NCBI GenBank assembly: GCA_016930255.1
Contig: JAFGHB010000048.1
Span: forward strand, 1-41,646
Source of the DNA: Methanomicrobia archaeon
GTDB taxonomy: Archaea > Halobacteriota > Syntropharchaeia > Alkanophagales > Methanospirareceae
DNA: 41,646 nucleotides
Direction of reading: 5' to 3'
The notes beneath the pieces were generated by a model. That model was not told the DNA's origin. It did no database searches and saw only the letters and a program-made list of their open reading frames with translations. How positions within the stretch are numbered: the stretch's first letter is position 1; each line of letters begins with the position of its first letter. Of the stretch, positions 1-7,069 are shown one piece after another. The position numbers and the translations under genes were made by a program.

Positions 1-70
1 CTATGGCTTCTAAACCAATCGCGAAAATAGTTTATTTCTATACTGTAATTTTTAACCAAAAAAGCATAGG

Positions 71-98
71 TATTTAAGTGAAAAAAGCTTACTATATA
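71..98 (+). promoter_or_regulatory. TATA-type promoter for the first small ORF
   Basis: Two archaeal TATA-like boxes are visible: TATTTAAG at 71-78 and an ACTATATAAT stretch at 90-99. Either would place the transcript start shortly before the GAGAGGTGA Shine-Dalgarno sequence at 104-112. This is sequence inspection only. Confidence 0.4.
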
Positions 99-117
99 AT
101 TAGAGAGGTGAAAAAAG

Positions 118-300
118 ATGAAAATTATAGCGGATAAAAAGGTGGTGAAAAAATCTTTGATACGATGTATAGAAACTGGACTGTCAACTTGTTGGGTGTT
201 GAACATGAAACCATCAGATCTAAATCATGTATTCTGGAAATATGGTCTGATGTTCCAACTCAATGATGGACTTGAAGACTTTTCAAAGGTCGAGACCTAA
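118..300 (+). CDS. hypothetical protein, 60 aa
   Basis: I do not recognise this protein. It starts at an ATG five bases after a good Shine-Dalgarno sequence (GAGAGGTGA) with TATA-like boxes upstream, so expression is plausible. The product is basic at the N-terminus, has no membrane segment, and has two cysteines (in LIRCIE and STCWVL). The segment around LIRCIET recurs in a 19-residue ORF at 627-686 (LIRCIDT), together with a shared 12-base sequence just after each stop codon. This suggests that both are remnants or duplicates of one element. It may be a degraded fragment rather than a working gene. Confidence 0.4.
   Translation: MKIIADKKVVKKSLIRCIETGLSTCWVLNMKPSDLNHVFWKYGLMFQLNDGLEDFSKVET
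154..176 (+). repeat. direct repeat copy 1 (23 nt, second copy 639-661)
   Basis: TCTTTGATACGATGTATAGA followed by AAC matches 639-661 at 21 of 23 positions. A second identical 12-mer, CCTAACGTGTAA, follows at 296-307 and again at 682-693, so the order repeat/12-mer is itself duplicated with different spacing (about 120 and 20 nt). Confidence 0.6.
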
Positions 301-626
301 CGTGTAATATTTAACCCCTAGCCCAGTTATAGGTGCAGAAGCGAATAGGCAGGCGGGACACCCGATGTGAGGTCCGATGTATAAGCGCGTAATCGTGGAG
401 TCCCACCGAAGACATAGGGTAGGGGGAAGATTTCATGTCGATCTTACCGTACTTTGTTAGGAGTGGAGTCATGAGGAAAATGAAACTAAGGCAACTAGTT
501 ACGGAACTTGAAACTGGTGGAGAATACGAACAGGCAAAGCAGGTAAGAGAAACATGCAGAGGAAACAAAAGAATGGTGCCAAATTTGGCAAAATGGTGGG
601 GAATTTGGAACCCGAGGTGAGAAACG
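301..626 (+). other. probably structured non-coding stretch with one weak ORF
   Basis: No convincing conserved gene is present. Positions 352-359 (GGCGGGAC) can pair with 400-407 (GTCCCACC) with one mismatch, enclosing about 40 nt. The composition (GC-rich motifs inside an AT-rich neighbourhood) looks like structured RNA. A group II intron domain-I remnant is one possibility that I cannot confirm: no maturase, no domain V and no GUGYG 5' end is recognisable. An ORF at 435-620 lies inside and is listed separately. Confidence 0.25.
435..620 (+). CDS. hypothetical protein, 61 aa
   Basis: Unrecognised. The ATG follows GGGGGAAGA with about 6 nt spacing, which is the main reason to list it. The product is strongly basic with an amphipathic middle (LVTELETGGEYEQAKQVRE), with no signal or membrane segment. 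It overlaps a stretch that looks structured at the RNA level, and the next ATG (627) follows only a few bases after its stop. It may be spurious. Confidence 0.25.
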   Translation: MSILPYFVRSGVMRKMKLRQLVTELETGGEYEQAKQVRETCRGNKRMVPNLAKWWGIWNPR

Positions 627-686
627 ATGGTGGAAGACTCTTTGATAAGATGTATAGACACGTATGGAATTAAAAGCTTTTCCTAA
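627..686 (+). CDS. 19-residue ORF sharing the LIRC motif with 118-300
   Basis: The ATG is preceded by GAGGTGAG with 5 nt spacing. The product starts MVEDSLIRCIDTYG and stops after 19 codons. Its start region matches the interior of the 118-300 ORF at the DNA level (repeat 639-661) and its stop lies in the shared 12-mer 682-693. It is probably a truncated copy of the same element and not an independent gene. Confidence 0.25.
   Translation: MVEDSLIRCIDTYGIKSFS
639..661 (+). repeat. direct repeat copy 2 (partner of 154-176)
   Basis: It differs from copy 1 at two of 23 positions. The identical 12-mer CCTAACGTGTAA follows at 682-693. From 694 to about 911 I see no gene; that stretch is AT-rich with no strong structure. 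Confidence 0.55.
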
Positions 687-911
687 CGTGTAAGATCTGG
701 TCTGGGTAGGTAGGGGAACAGCGATAAAACGCAGCACGGAATAGCTGCGTTCATTTAGCTGTTTTGGTTCCGATTCCTTGGCTTGCTTGGATTATAAAAC
801 AAATCTGGCTTTGGTAACCTCGTGGTTTTGGCCAAAATGTATTGTATTATCCCTAAAAGATGAGGGAATGGTGTATTAATCTCCTATTCCCTATGCTTTT
901 ATCCAGGATCT

Positions 912-1244
912 TCAATCGTTTTTTCGTTCGTATTCCATATCCCGCAAACCCAGTGATTTAGGTATTATTCTCTCTACCTGGTTTACTGACAGAATCGGGT
1001 ATGTCTTAAACTTTATGTATGGTGCGTACTTCAAATTCTCCACGGTGATCTCTTCTTCAGTTCCTTCACAGATGGCGTATCCGCCGAGTTCGCCACCAGC
1101 AAACATCCCCCAATCCAGAGTTATCCCCCGCTTTAAGTCCTCTTTGACCCTGTTCACCAGCATAGTCTGATGACGGATTTGCTCTTCAGGACTCTCAGAC
1201 ATTCTGTTCGTATCTATTTCCCAAAGTGTTAGAAACTTTGCCAT
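912..1244 (-). CDS. conserved hypothetical protein, probable small dimeric alpha/beta-barrel, 110 aa
   Basis: The function is unknown. The start ATG (1242-1244) follows GGGGGTGAT with good spacing, so this is a real gene. The product begins MAKFLTLWEIDTNRM and continues with a helix containing EEQIRHQTMLVNRVKEDLK, then WGMFAGGELGGYAICEG and a C-terminal helix. The strand-helix-strand layout and the GGYAICEG segment resemble small uncharacterised archaeal and bacterial proteins with a ferredoxin-like dimeric barrel (the GYD/muconolactone-isomerase-like general fold). The fold assignment is inference. No metal or catalytic motif is visible. It runs in the same direction as the UPF0058 gene but about 240 nt downstream. 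Confidence 0.65.
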   Translation of the reverse strand: MAKFLTLWEIDTNRMSESPEEQIRHQTMLVNRVKEDLKRGITLDWGMFAGGELGGYAICEGTEEEITVENLKYAPYIKFKTYPILSVNQVERIIPKSLGLRDMEYERKND

Positions 1245-1274
1245 TTTATATCACCCCCTTTCTTTATCCTCCTC

Positions 1275-1481
1275 TCATCCATCTTTCTCAGATAGATGGA
1301 ATATCCACTTGTTAACAGCCAAATTGGGGTTTTCAGCTTTAAAATTTTTGGTACAACAAGTTTTCCATATTCTACTGCTTTGATGTTGAATTTTCAAAAA
1401 CCATGCCTTTTCCTTCTTATCCTCTTCGACAAGGGGCAGGTTTACTAGTTCTGAGGATTTTACTGTCCTCAAAATAACCAC
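1275..1481 (-). CDS. doubtful hypothetical protein, 68 aa
   Basis: Unrecognised. It would start with GTG four bases downstream of the UPF0058 stop, with GGGAG overlapping the end of that gene as a possible ribosome site, so translational coupling is possible. The product is basic, has two adjacent cysteines (KTCCTKNFK) and ends soon after. No domain is recognisable. Coding potential is weak and it may simply be the 3' untranslated part of the UPF0058 transcript. Confidence 0.25.
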   Translation of the reverse strand: MVILRTVKSSELVNLPLVEEDKKEKAWFLKIQHQSSRIWKTCCTKNFKAENPNLAVNKWIFHLSEKDG

Positions 1482-1485
1482 ACTT

Positions 1486-1734
1486 TCAAAACTCCCTCAC
1501 CGCTTCTTTCCGGGCTGCTTCAGGTTTCTGGTTTGTCGCAGCCATTAATGCCAGTGCAAGAACAAAAATAGCCTGCTTGTGCTCTTTCATGCTACGCTGG
1601 ATCTGAAGGGGGGAAATACTCAGCTCTTTGTACTTCGTGAATTCGCAGTCCAAGCCTTTCTCTTCACAATACTTCATAAAATAAGCCAATAACATATGGA
1701 GATGTACCAGTTCTGTTTTTTTCATTACACCCAC
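1486..1734 (-). CDS. UPF0058 family protein, 82 aa
   Basis: The protein matches the archaeal UPF0058 pattern in my recollection of the family: a start KKTELVHLHMLLAYFMKY, a middle region with several charged helices, and the segment MKEHKQAIFVLALALM. It is small, all-helical and soluble, and the family usually runs 80-100 residues, so this copy looks full length. The family's cellular role is not established. The gene is preceded by a minus-strand TATA box (1881-1890) and a tandem 21-nt-spaced repeat (1808-1841), so regulation at its leader is plausible. Confidence 0.65.
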   Translation of the reverse strand: MGVMKKTELVHLHMLLAYFMKYCEEKGLDCEFTKYKELSISPLQIQRSMKEHKQAIFVLALALMAATNQKPEAARKEAVREF

Positions 1735-1807
1735 GACCTTTTAATTTTTTTCGGTCCCTTTATCGGTCACCGAATTTACGCTCTCTTTTTTAGTTCATGA
1801 TACACAA

Positions 1808-1841
1808 GAAAAAATCGCTTTTTTATGAGAAAAAGTCGCTT
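1808..1841 (-). repeat. tandem direct repeat with 21-nt period upstream of the UPF0058 gene
   Basis: GAAAAAATCGCTT at 1808-1820 and GAAAAAGTCGCTT at 1829-1841 differ at one position and are spaced by two helical turns. The pair lies between the predicted TATA box (1881-1890, minus strand) and the gene start at 1734, so it could be an operator or a transcribed element. Confidence 0.4.
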
Positions 1842-1880
1842 ATTTCTCGTTACCACTCACTAACTACTATAGCATTTCCA

Positions 1881-1890
1881 TATATATAAG
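1881..1890 (-). promoter_or_regulatory. TATA box upstream of the UPF0058 gene
   Basis: On the minus strand the sequence reads CTTATATATA, a canonical archaeal TATA box. It predicts a start near 1855 and a leader of about 120 nt before the ATG at 1734. Confidence 0.5.
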
Positions 1891-2232
1891 TCACCCCACA
1901 AAAGCTAAAAACAGGCACTCATTTTTACCTGGGTCAAATCTTCCCCCGCCGGTTCTTCCATAGCAGATTCGGGGTATTAAAACAGCTAAAACAGCAGATC
2001 CAACCGTAGAAAAATAATCTAGAACCTCTGATAGCCGATAGGATACGTAATGAGGGTTTCCACTTCTTCAGGTGAAACAAACCCTTTATTTTTCATCCGA
2101 GAATGAATGACAGAATTTAGCAGCGCTAATCAGAACAGAACAAAACAAGACGGTGAAGCCCATAAGATTCTATTTACTGTGCCAAAAGCATTTGCGTCTT
2201 GGATGAGCGGTTGGCGTAGCTTCTTTCGGTTG
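1891..2232. other. intergenic stretch with a possible 25-residue gene remnant
   Basis: No full gene is visible. On the minus strand, 2019-2096 encodes a short peptide starting MKNKGFVSPEEVETLI and ending in a stop, which reads like a real protein fragment. Its frame stays open upstream to about 2120. I see no ribosome site and treat it as a possible remnant. Confidence 0.2.
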
Positions 2233-2754
2233 CTATCTCTCCGTTGCCCTTAACCCTACTTTCTCGTTTTCTCCCTTTCTTCCTTCTATCTGCTCCTCTA
2301 ACTCTTTTATTAGACCCCCGTTATCAAAATGTTCGAATTTTGATTCGCAATCCTCACACCAGAAGTCCTGTTCCGCTGCTACTTCAAATAAGACACAGTG
2401 ACAGTGGCATTGGTAAAACTCCCCGCTTCTTTCGTATTCAAGTTTCTTTCTTAATATATTTAAATCGTCATCTGATTCTTTATCCATCATTTTCTTGACA
2501 TTATCGCAATTAAAACTCCACAAATAGGTGATCCAGCCGCTATTATCATCACGTTCAGTCCTGTATACGGCCATTCTGTTATCGTATAACTTGTAGAGAA
2601 CTTTTCTTACAGAAGTGAGTTTGATATCGTTTAGCTCTGCGATCTCGCTTTCGGTTATTTCACCCTCTGGGACATTTTTCATTATCTTCAGTCCATCTTC
2701 CCCCATCGTTTTCCTGAAATATTCCCTTACTAAAAAATCATCTGTTTCGAACAT
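2233..2754 (-). CDS. tfe: archaeal transcription factor E (TFE, TFIIE-alpha homologue)
   Basis: TFE helps open promoter DNA with RNA polymerase, TBP and TFB. The 173-residue product has the family layout: an N-terminal winged helix (about 1-95, with ITESEIAELNDIKLTSVRKV as the recognition region followed by LYKLYDNRMAVYRTERD), a coiled linker (about 96-120), and a zinc-ribbon region (about 125-150) ending CEDC. The first zinc half-site reads CHCHC and not the usual CxxC, which is odd. The C-terminus is a charged tail. The gene is divergent from alba with about 200 nt between them. Length and domain order leave little doubt. Confidence 0.9.
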   Translation of the reverse strand: MFETDDFLVREYFRKTMGEDGLKIMKNVPEGEITESEIAELNDIKLTSVRKVLYKLYDNRMAVYRTERDDNSGWITYLWSFNCDNVKKMMDKESDDDLNILRKKLEYERSGEFYQCHCHCVLFEVAAEQDFWCEDCESKFEHFDNGGLIKELEEQIEGRKGENEKVGLRATER

Positions 2755-2911
2755 TTTGATAACTCTCCATAATAATAGTTATAACGTCTGAGTAGATAAA
2801 CCTTCGCACTATTTTTATCGGTATTTTTTTTGAAAAAGCGTAATCAAAGCCTCTTTCGTAGGCGCTTTGGATTTTTGATTAGCGGTGTTTTCCACGGAAA
2901 AAGCAAATTTG

Positions 2912-2920
2912 CTTATATAC
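2912..2920 (+). promoter_or_regulatory. TATA box of the alba gene
   Basis: CTTATATAC at 2912-2920 is preceded by an A-rich BRE-like stretch (AAGCAAATTT). The predicted start is near 2940, giving a very short leader that contains GGTGAT just before the ATG at 2954. Confidence 0.65.
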
Positions 2921-2953
2921 TTTGAGTACATAGTATGACCTGGTGATGCAAAA

Positions 2954-3238
2954 ATGTCTGATGACAACGTGATTTATATCGGAAATAAGCCAGTGATGAG
3001 TTATGTCCTGGCAGTAGTGACGCAGTTTAACACCGGCTTGGGTGATGAGGTATTAATCAAAGCGAGAGGCAGAGCGATCTCACGGGCTGTGGATACTGCA
3101 GAGGTAGTCCGGAATAAGTTCATGCAGGGAGTAGCCGTGAAGGACATAAAAATGGGAACAGAGCAGCTCGTAGGGGAAAACGGAGATAAGATGAACGTCT
3201 CTTCGTTGGAAATAACATTATTGAAAGCAAACGCGTAA
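2954..3238 (+). CDS. albA: Alba DNA/RNA-binding chromatin protein
   Basis: Alba is a small dimeric nucleoid protein that coats DNA and RNA. The 94-residue product shows the family signatures in order: [20 protein letters not shown] at the N-terminus (the loop lysine is present as NKP), [16 protein letters not shown] in the central helix, and [10 protein letters not shown] in the last strand. Length is normal for the family. It has its own TATA box, a short leader, and a T-rich stop region downstream, so it is probably monocistronic. It is divergent from tfe. Confidence 0.95.
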   Translation: MSDDNVIYIGNKPVMSYVLAVVTQFNTGLGDEVLIKARGRAISRAVDTAEVVRNKFMQGVAVKDIKMGTEQLVGENGDKMNVSSLEITLLKANA

Positions 3239-3282
3239 AGGTATTAGAATGCCTATCCAAGGCTGTATATGAGAGGGTATAA

Positions 3283-3317
3283 TCAATCAGCCTCTTCTTT
3301 TTTCTTTTTTTGATTGA
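3283..3317 (+). terminator. T-rich terminator after alba
   Basis: Runs of T (CTTCTTTTTTCTTTTTTT within 3292-3310) lie about 55 nt after the stop and are flanked by a 7-bp inverted repeat, TCAATCA at 3283-3289 and TGATTGA at 3311-3317. Oligo-T tracts are the normal archaeal termination signal. Confidence 0.55.
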
Positions 3318-3485
3318 CTCTTAACAGGTGGAAACTACAGGAAATTTTGATTAACCACTCACGTTGTCTCCGTCTTTAGTACTTCCTGCTCTGGTCAAAA
3401 CTCTCGTCAGCGTGCCTGGTTACTCTAAACGAGGTTATTACGAAAAGAAAAAAAGAAAGATCGGGCGAAGGAGAACGTACATTGA

Positions 3486-3797
3486 TTAGAGGTAGTTCTT
3501 GTAAACGCCCTTGAGCGAGGTGACGGTGATCTTCCCGTCGGCGGAGTTAACAAAAGCGAGCAATATTCGCTCGTTGAAGAGGAAGAAATCATCGCCGCAT
3601 TTCTCCCGTATCTCCTCTACGCTCTTACTATCAAAGTAAAGCCGCTTTCCCCGTTCGTTCCCGGCTTGCTGCACCGAAACGACAAGTTCGATAATATCCC
3701 CTCCATCGTGTCCTGCATCAGTCATTTTATCTCCTGCCCATTTTATCGCATCCGTACCCACTTCCATATCGCCACTCAGTTCTTCTTCATCGGCCAT
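3486..3797 (-). CDS. hypothetical acidic protein, 103 aa
   Basis: Unrecognised. The product starts MADEEELSGDMEVGTDAIKW, is acidic in its first third, and then has a likely mixed alpha/beta core (DIIELVVSVQQAG, KRLYFDSKSVEEIREK, DFFLFNERILLAFVNS, GKITVTSLKGV). No membrane segment, cysteine pair or catalytic signature is visible. A GAGGGG sequence lies 13 nt before the ATG, which is rather far, and a CCTATATTA-like box lies further upstream. Codon use looks like that of the neighbouring genes, so I consider it a real gene. Confidence 0.55.
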   Translation of the reverse strand: MADEEELSGDMEVGTDAIKWAGDKMTDAGHDGGDIIELVVSVQQAGNERGKRLYFDSKSVEEIREKCGDDFFLFNERILLAFVNSADGKITVTSLKGVYKNYL

Positions 3798-3884
3798 TTT
3801 ATCTTATATTCCCCTCGCTATTCTGCTTAATATAGGTCTGTTCTTAAAATAGCAAGCGGTCTTAAAAGAGTAGCGCGCGCAAAT

Positions 3885-3977
3885 ACCGAAAGGTTTTTAT
3901 AATGATGGCCGACATAGATACTGACACCGGTGACCCAAAAAGAGTAGATGCAGAAAGTGTCACCGAAAGAGGCGAAG
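3885..3977 (+). promoter_or_regulatory. promoter/leader sequence shared with 6404-6491 (minus strand)
   Basis: From ACCGAAAG through the TATA-like TTTTTATA and on to GTCACCGAAAG, this block is clearly similar to the minus-strand block 6491-6404, including identical CCAAAAAGAG segments. Both lie just upstream of membrane-protein genes that are not related to each other. An out-of-frame reading (3902-4030, 42 codons) exists here but would start upstream of the predicted transcript start, so I read it as leader and not as a peptide gene. Confidence 0.5.
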
Positions 3978-4002
3978 AAGGAGGCGGAGGCGAGAGCGAG
4001 GA

Positions 4003-4245
4003 ATGGGAAGTAAATTCGTTGGTGCGTTGAAATGTTTTGTTAAACGCCCGGTGGACACCGTACGGATCATGTTGAGTTTAGATCAGTACGACCCGCGAGC
4101 GGTCGCATCAATAAAGGAGCAGTGCCCTGACATAGACGTGGAGAAATTGGGTGTTCACGTCGGTATCTTCCTGGCGGTTCTCCTCCTTGCCTGCGGTGTG
4201 CTGGCATATGTACTGGCGCTGCTCTACGGCATGGGTATGGTTTAA
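4003..4245 (+). CDS. hypothetical single-pass membrane protein, 80 aa
   Basis: Unrecognised. The first ~45 residues are soluble (GSKFVGALKCFVKRPVDTV, then LDQYDPRAVASIKEQCPDID) and are followed by one clear membrane helix (about 52-74, GIFLAVLLLACGVLAYVLAL) and a very short tail. The start ATG follows a purine-rich GAGGCGAG stretch. It is transcribed toward the 4329 gene, with an oligo-T/oligo-A terminator between them. Its upstream leader matches that of the 5402 membrane protein, although the proteins are not alike apart from a brief similarity at the start (MGSK versus MGTK). Confidence 0.55.
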   Translation: MGSKFVGALKCFVKRPVDTVRIMLSLDQYDPRAVASIKEQCPDIDVEKLGVHVGIFLAVLLLACGVLAYVLALLYGMGMV

Positions 4246-4270
4246 ACATCAACGTCTCCTGGCGCTGCGT

Positions 4271-4288
4271 GTTTTTTTTTAAAAAAAA
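4271..4288. terminator. bidirectional oligo-T/oligo-A terminator
   Basis: A run of nine T followed by eight A lies between two converging genes (stops at 4245 and 4329). It gives a T-tract in each direction and would stop transcription from both sides. Confidence 0.6.
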
Positions 4289-4328
4289 CTCGTACGGTGC
4301 GGTGCATAGCACACATTTAACACCGTTA

Positions 4329-5273
4329 TTACAGGTTATTCGGGTGCGTGGCTCTATCTGGCACCGTATAATCCGCACTGGCCGTTTCTAAGAACTTCGA
4401 GAGCACGATCATGGTATAATAAAAGATCACCAGCGCGAAGAATCGGAGATCCTGAAAGATGTAATCCGCGGGCACAAAAAACACTTCGAAATACGCCACC
4501 AGGCCTACTAGGCTATACCAGCACAATCCATAGTAAACGAGCGCGTAAACGTTTATGGTGCTGAGCGCAAGGGCAATCCCCTGGACGACCTTGATCAGAT
4601 CCGGCTTCTCGCGCGCTTTCACGGCCACTGCGCAGATATGACCGAAGAGAAACCAGCCGATGATGAGCTGAATAATATACTGGCACGTGCTCTCCCAGAA
4701 GGTTACCGTGTAATCGAAGCTTATGACGGTCCGCCATAGAAACGCGATTCCGATCATCACCAGTAACGTTCGGTCATCGGTGAGCACTTTGAATACTGAC
4801 GTTCGCAGGCTTCTTTCGTGTAGCGTCGACCGTGCCAGTAGGAACCGGTACTCCTCGTGTATCTTCTCCAGGTACGTTGTCGACCATAGTATCGCGCAGT
4901 AAAACATCACGAACGTCACGTACCGTACATTTCGCAAAATGAGGTCCAGCGGTGGGAAAACTTCTACCTGCAGGAGCCCATATAACCTCATCCCGTAGTA
5001 AATCATCACATAACTATTGAGCACGAACAGGCTGAACCCGATCCCCTGGTAGATCTTATTCGAAATCGGCCAGCGTGTCGGCTTTTGGGACAGAGCATAC
5101 ACATACCCTAAGAGCGCCCAGCCCAGTATGAACAGAGAAATACCCGAGCAGCAACATTCCCACGGGGCTTCTATCTCGTCTTGGCTTACCACCGCTCGCC
5201 AAAAAACCGCTATTCCTATTAGTACTATTACTATCCGTTCGTCTCTTAGTACCTCGGATACGGCTTTACTCAT
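4329..5273 (-). CDS. eight-helix membrane protein with internal duplication, 314 aa
   Basis: The function is unknown. The protein consists of two similar halves of about 155 residues. Each has a 'DERIVIVLIGIAVFWRAVVS'-type helix, a W-E-containing turn, a GISLFILGWALLGY helix, a helix ending YVMIYYGMRLY, then 'RNVRYVTFVMFYCAILW' and a short charged helix. That gives about four membrane helices per half, eight in total. It is a paralogue of the neighbouring 5402 gene, which has the same two-half plan. Conserved Trp-Arg in helix 1 and Tyr-Tyr-Gly-Met in helix 3 may be functional. No known transporter or enzyme motif is recognisable. Confidence 0.7.
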   Translation of the reverse strand: MSKAVSEVLRDERIVIVLIGIAVFWRAVVSQDEIEAPWECCCSGISLFILGWALLGYVYALSQKPTRWPISNKIYQGIGFSLFVLNSYVMIYYGMRLYGLLQVEVFPPLDLILRNVRYVTFVMFYCAILWSTTYLEKIHEEYRFLLARSTLHERSLRTSVFKVLTDDRTLLVMIGIAFLWRTVISFDYTVTFWESTCQYIIQLIIGWFLFGHICAVAVKAREKPDLIKVVQGIALALSTINVYALVYYGLCWYSLVGLVAYFEVFFVPADYIFQDLRFFALVIFYYTMIVLSKFLETASADYTVPDRATHPNNL

Positions 5274-5401
5274 CTTCCTCTTTAACTATCAACAAACACA
5301 CGATAGATAAACCTCTCCTTAAGCGAAAAGGCTTACAAACCCTCTCCTTTCTCTTTAAAAAGAAAAGGGTTGATCGATCTATCTTTTTGGATATTCCGGG
5401 A

Positions 5402-6367
5402 TTACGCCATGGATTCTTCTTTCTTAACCAGGAACTCACACTCCACTGCTGCCGTTTCTAACCACTTCGAGAGCACCAGTGTTGCACAATAAAAGATCAC
5501 TAGCATGAAATATCGTATGTCTCTCCAGACATAATCCAGCGGTACTTCAGCCTCGCCTCCTATGACTATTAATCTATACCACCGCATCCCGTAGTAAACA
5601 AGAGCATAAATGTTTACAGCGAATAGAGCGAGTGCAATGCCATGGTAGATTTTTACCATGTTTGGTCTGCTTACCACTCGCGCGGCCAATGAACTCGTGT
5701 AACCAAAGAGAACCCAACCCATTATGAAGATGGCTATACCTGAGACCATACTTTCCCAAGGAGCTATCTGAAACTTTGATGGTCCAAGGCTTATGACCGC
5801 GCGCCAGAAGAACGCTATTGCTATTATCACGATCGCGGTCCGTTCATCAGTGAGCACTTTGAATAATGTTGTTCTCATAGCTCCTTTACGCGTCGTCGGC
5901 ACTTCCTCGGTGAGCAGCATATAATTATCGTGCATCTTCTTCAGATACCGCGCAGCCCATATGAGACCGCAATAACAGAGCACTAACATCACATATCGTA
6001 CATCTCTTAGGAGCCAATCCAGCGGCACAAGAGCTTCCTCCACCTCTCCAAGGCTTGCTAATCTATACCATCGCATCCCATAGTAAACCATCACATAAAT
6101 GTTTAGTGCGCTCAGGCTCACCGCAAGCCCTTGAAACATCCGATTCGAGACCAACCATCCCGTCTCTTTCCGAGACATCCGGTACAGATAAGCGAAGAGA
6201 ACCCAGCCAAATATGAAAAGTGAAATGCCTGAGATAACACTATCCGGCCAAAAATCAATCTTGCCATCAAGACTTATCACCGCCCGCCATACAATCGCTA
6301 CAATGAGTATCGCGATTAATGTCCGTCCAGACATCATCACGTCACCAAAAGAATCTTTTGTGCCCAT
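5402..6367 (-). CDS. eight-helix membrane protein with internal duplication, 321 aa
   Basis: Paralogue of the 4329-5273 product, with two repeats of a four-helix unit (conserved FFWRAVIS, PWES, GWVLFGY, ALVYYGMRWY and RDIRYFMLVIFYC). I choose the ATG at 6365-6367 (MGTKDSFGDVMM). This start gives almost the same length as the paralogue, and the region upstream of it is a promoter/leader block shared with 3885-3977, including a TATA-like ATATTTATA at about 6475. A reading from GTG at 6538 would add 57 residues but would start upstream of that promoter. The two genes are probably a tandem duplication with about 130 nt between them. Confidence 0.65.
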   Translation of the reverse strand: MGTKDSFGDVMMSGRTLIAILIVAIVWRAVISLDGKIDFWPDSVISGISLFIFGWVLFAYLYRMSRKETGWLVSNRMFQGLAVSLSALNIYVMVYYGMRWYRLASLGEVEEALVPLDWLLRDVRYVMLVLCYCGLIWAARYLKKMHDNYMLLTEEVPTTRKGAMRTTLFKVLTDERTAIVIIAIAFFWRAVISLGPSKFQIAPWESMVSGIAIFIMGWVLFGYTSSLAARVVSRPNMVKIYHGIALALFAVNIYALVYYGMRWYRLIVIGGEAEVPLDYVWRDIRYFMLVIFYCATLVLSKWLETAAVECEFLVKKEESMA

Positions 6368-6403
6368 TTGTATCCAAACCCCCCCTATCTTTCGGCCACC
6401 ACA

Positions 6404-6491
6404 CCTTTCTGTGACACCATCTTCATCTTCTCTTTTTGGTTCACCAGTGTCGGGATGTACATTGCCCACGACCATATAAATATCTTTCGGT
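6404..6491 (-). promoter_or_regulatory. promoter/leader of the 5402 gene, similar to 3885-3977
   Basis: On the minus strand, ACCGAAAGATATTTATA (TATA-like) is followed by a stretch matching the leader at 3885-3977, including ACACTGGTGA, CCAAAAAGAG and GTGTCAC. The predicted transcript start is near 6450, leaving an ~80-nt leader before the ATG at 6367. Confidence 0.5.
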
Positions 6492-6583
6492 TTTTGTTTT
6501 CTCCTCTCTGAAACCCCAAGCTCTATTGCGAAACTCACCTATAGAATGAGAAACAAAAAGAAAACCATCTGAGTGCGGTGCCC

Positions 6584-6754
6584 ATGAAGATAGATGTGCA
6601 GGTCATGGTGGGTGGTAATGTAATTCTCACGTTTGAGAGGGTAGATGTGGAGTTAACGAGGGAAGAAGCGGAAGAATTGAAGCTCCTTCTTGAGGACGCC
6701 TTTGAGCGAGGTGCGCGCGAACTTCTTCTTATTGAGGTAAGCAAAAGCATGTAA
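6584..6754 (+). CDS. small conserved-looking hypothetical protein, 56 aa
   Basis: Unrecognised but gene-like. The product starts MKIDVQVMVGGNVILTFERV, then has a clear amphipathic helix (LTREEAEELKLLLEDAFERG) and a final strand ARELLLIEVSK. This strand-strand-helix-strand plan resembles a small soluble domain. GCGGTG lies four bases before the ATG. Codon use fits the neighbourhood. From 6755 to 7069 I see no other gene; a CTCTAAAAAG box near 6992 could be the promoter of the kinase gene. Confidence 0.5.
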   Translation: MKIDVQVMVGGNVILTFERVDVELTREEAEELKLLLEDAFERGARELLLIEVSKSM

Positions 6755-7069
6755 AATCTGTTCCGTCTATTCGGTGGATATTAAGAAGTGGTCATCGCGG
6801 CGTTTCTATCAACTCGTTCTCTTCTTCTCCCTCTTGCCTTTTATTCATCCTTTCCTTACCTTTTCGTTTACACCAGTCATCTGAAAAGGGCAACGTCATC
6901 AAACGATCGCGCGCTGTTCCTCCTCCCACTCTCTCTATACGTTTGCGACAAAAGAGACGGACCAACTGACGACCGACGTCTTTTTGCGAAACCTCTAAAA
7001 AGATGAAGCACATCTCTCTACGTATCAAAGGCAAAAAATAGTGATCGGATAATGGGAGGGAGGATGATA

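Noticed and set aside
301-611. group II intron
   Set aside because: No GUGYG start, domain V or maturase is identifiable; only a stem and an impression of structured RNA remain.
3902-4030. 42-codon ORF overlapping the start of the 4003 gene, similar in peptide to the N-terminal extension of the 5402 reading
   Set aside because: Its ATG lies at the TATA-like box, upstream of the predicted transcript start, and similarity is equally strong at the DNA level. I treat it as a shared leader.
6368-6538. 57-residue N-terminal extension of the 5402 membrane protein
   Set aside because: It would include the TATA-like region, it has no counterpart in the 4329 paralogue, and the shorter protein matches the paralogue's length.
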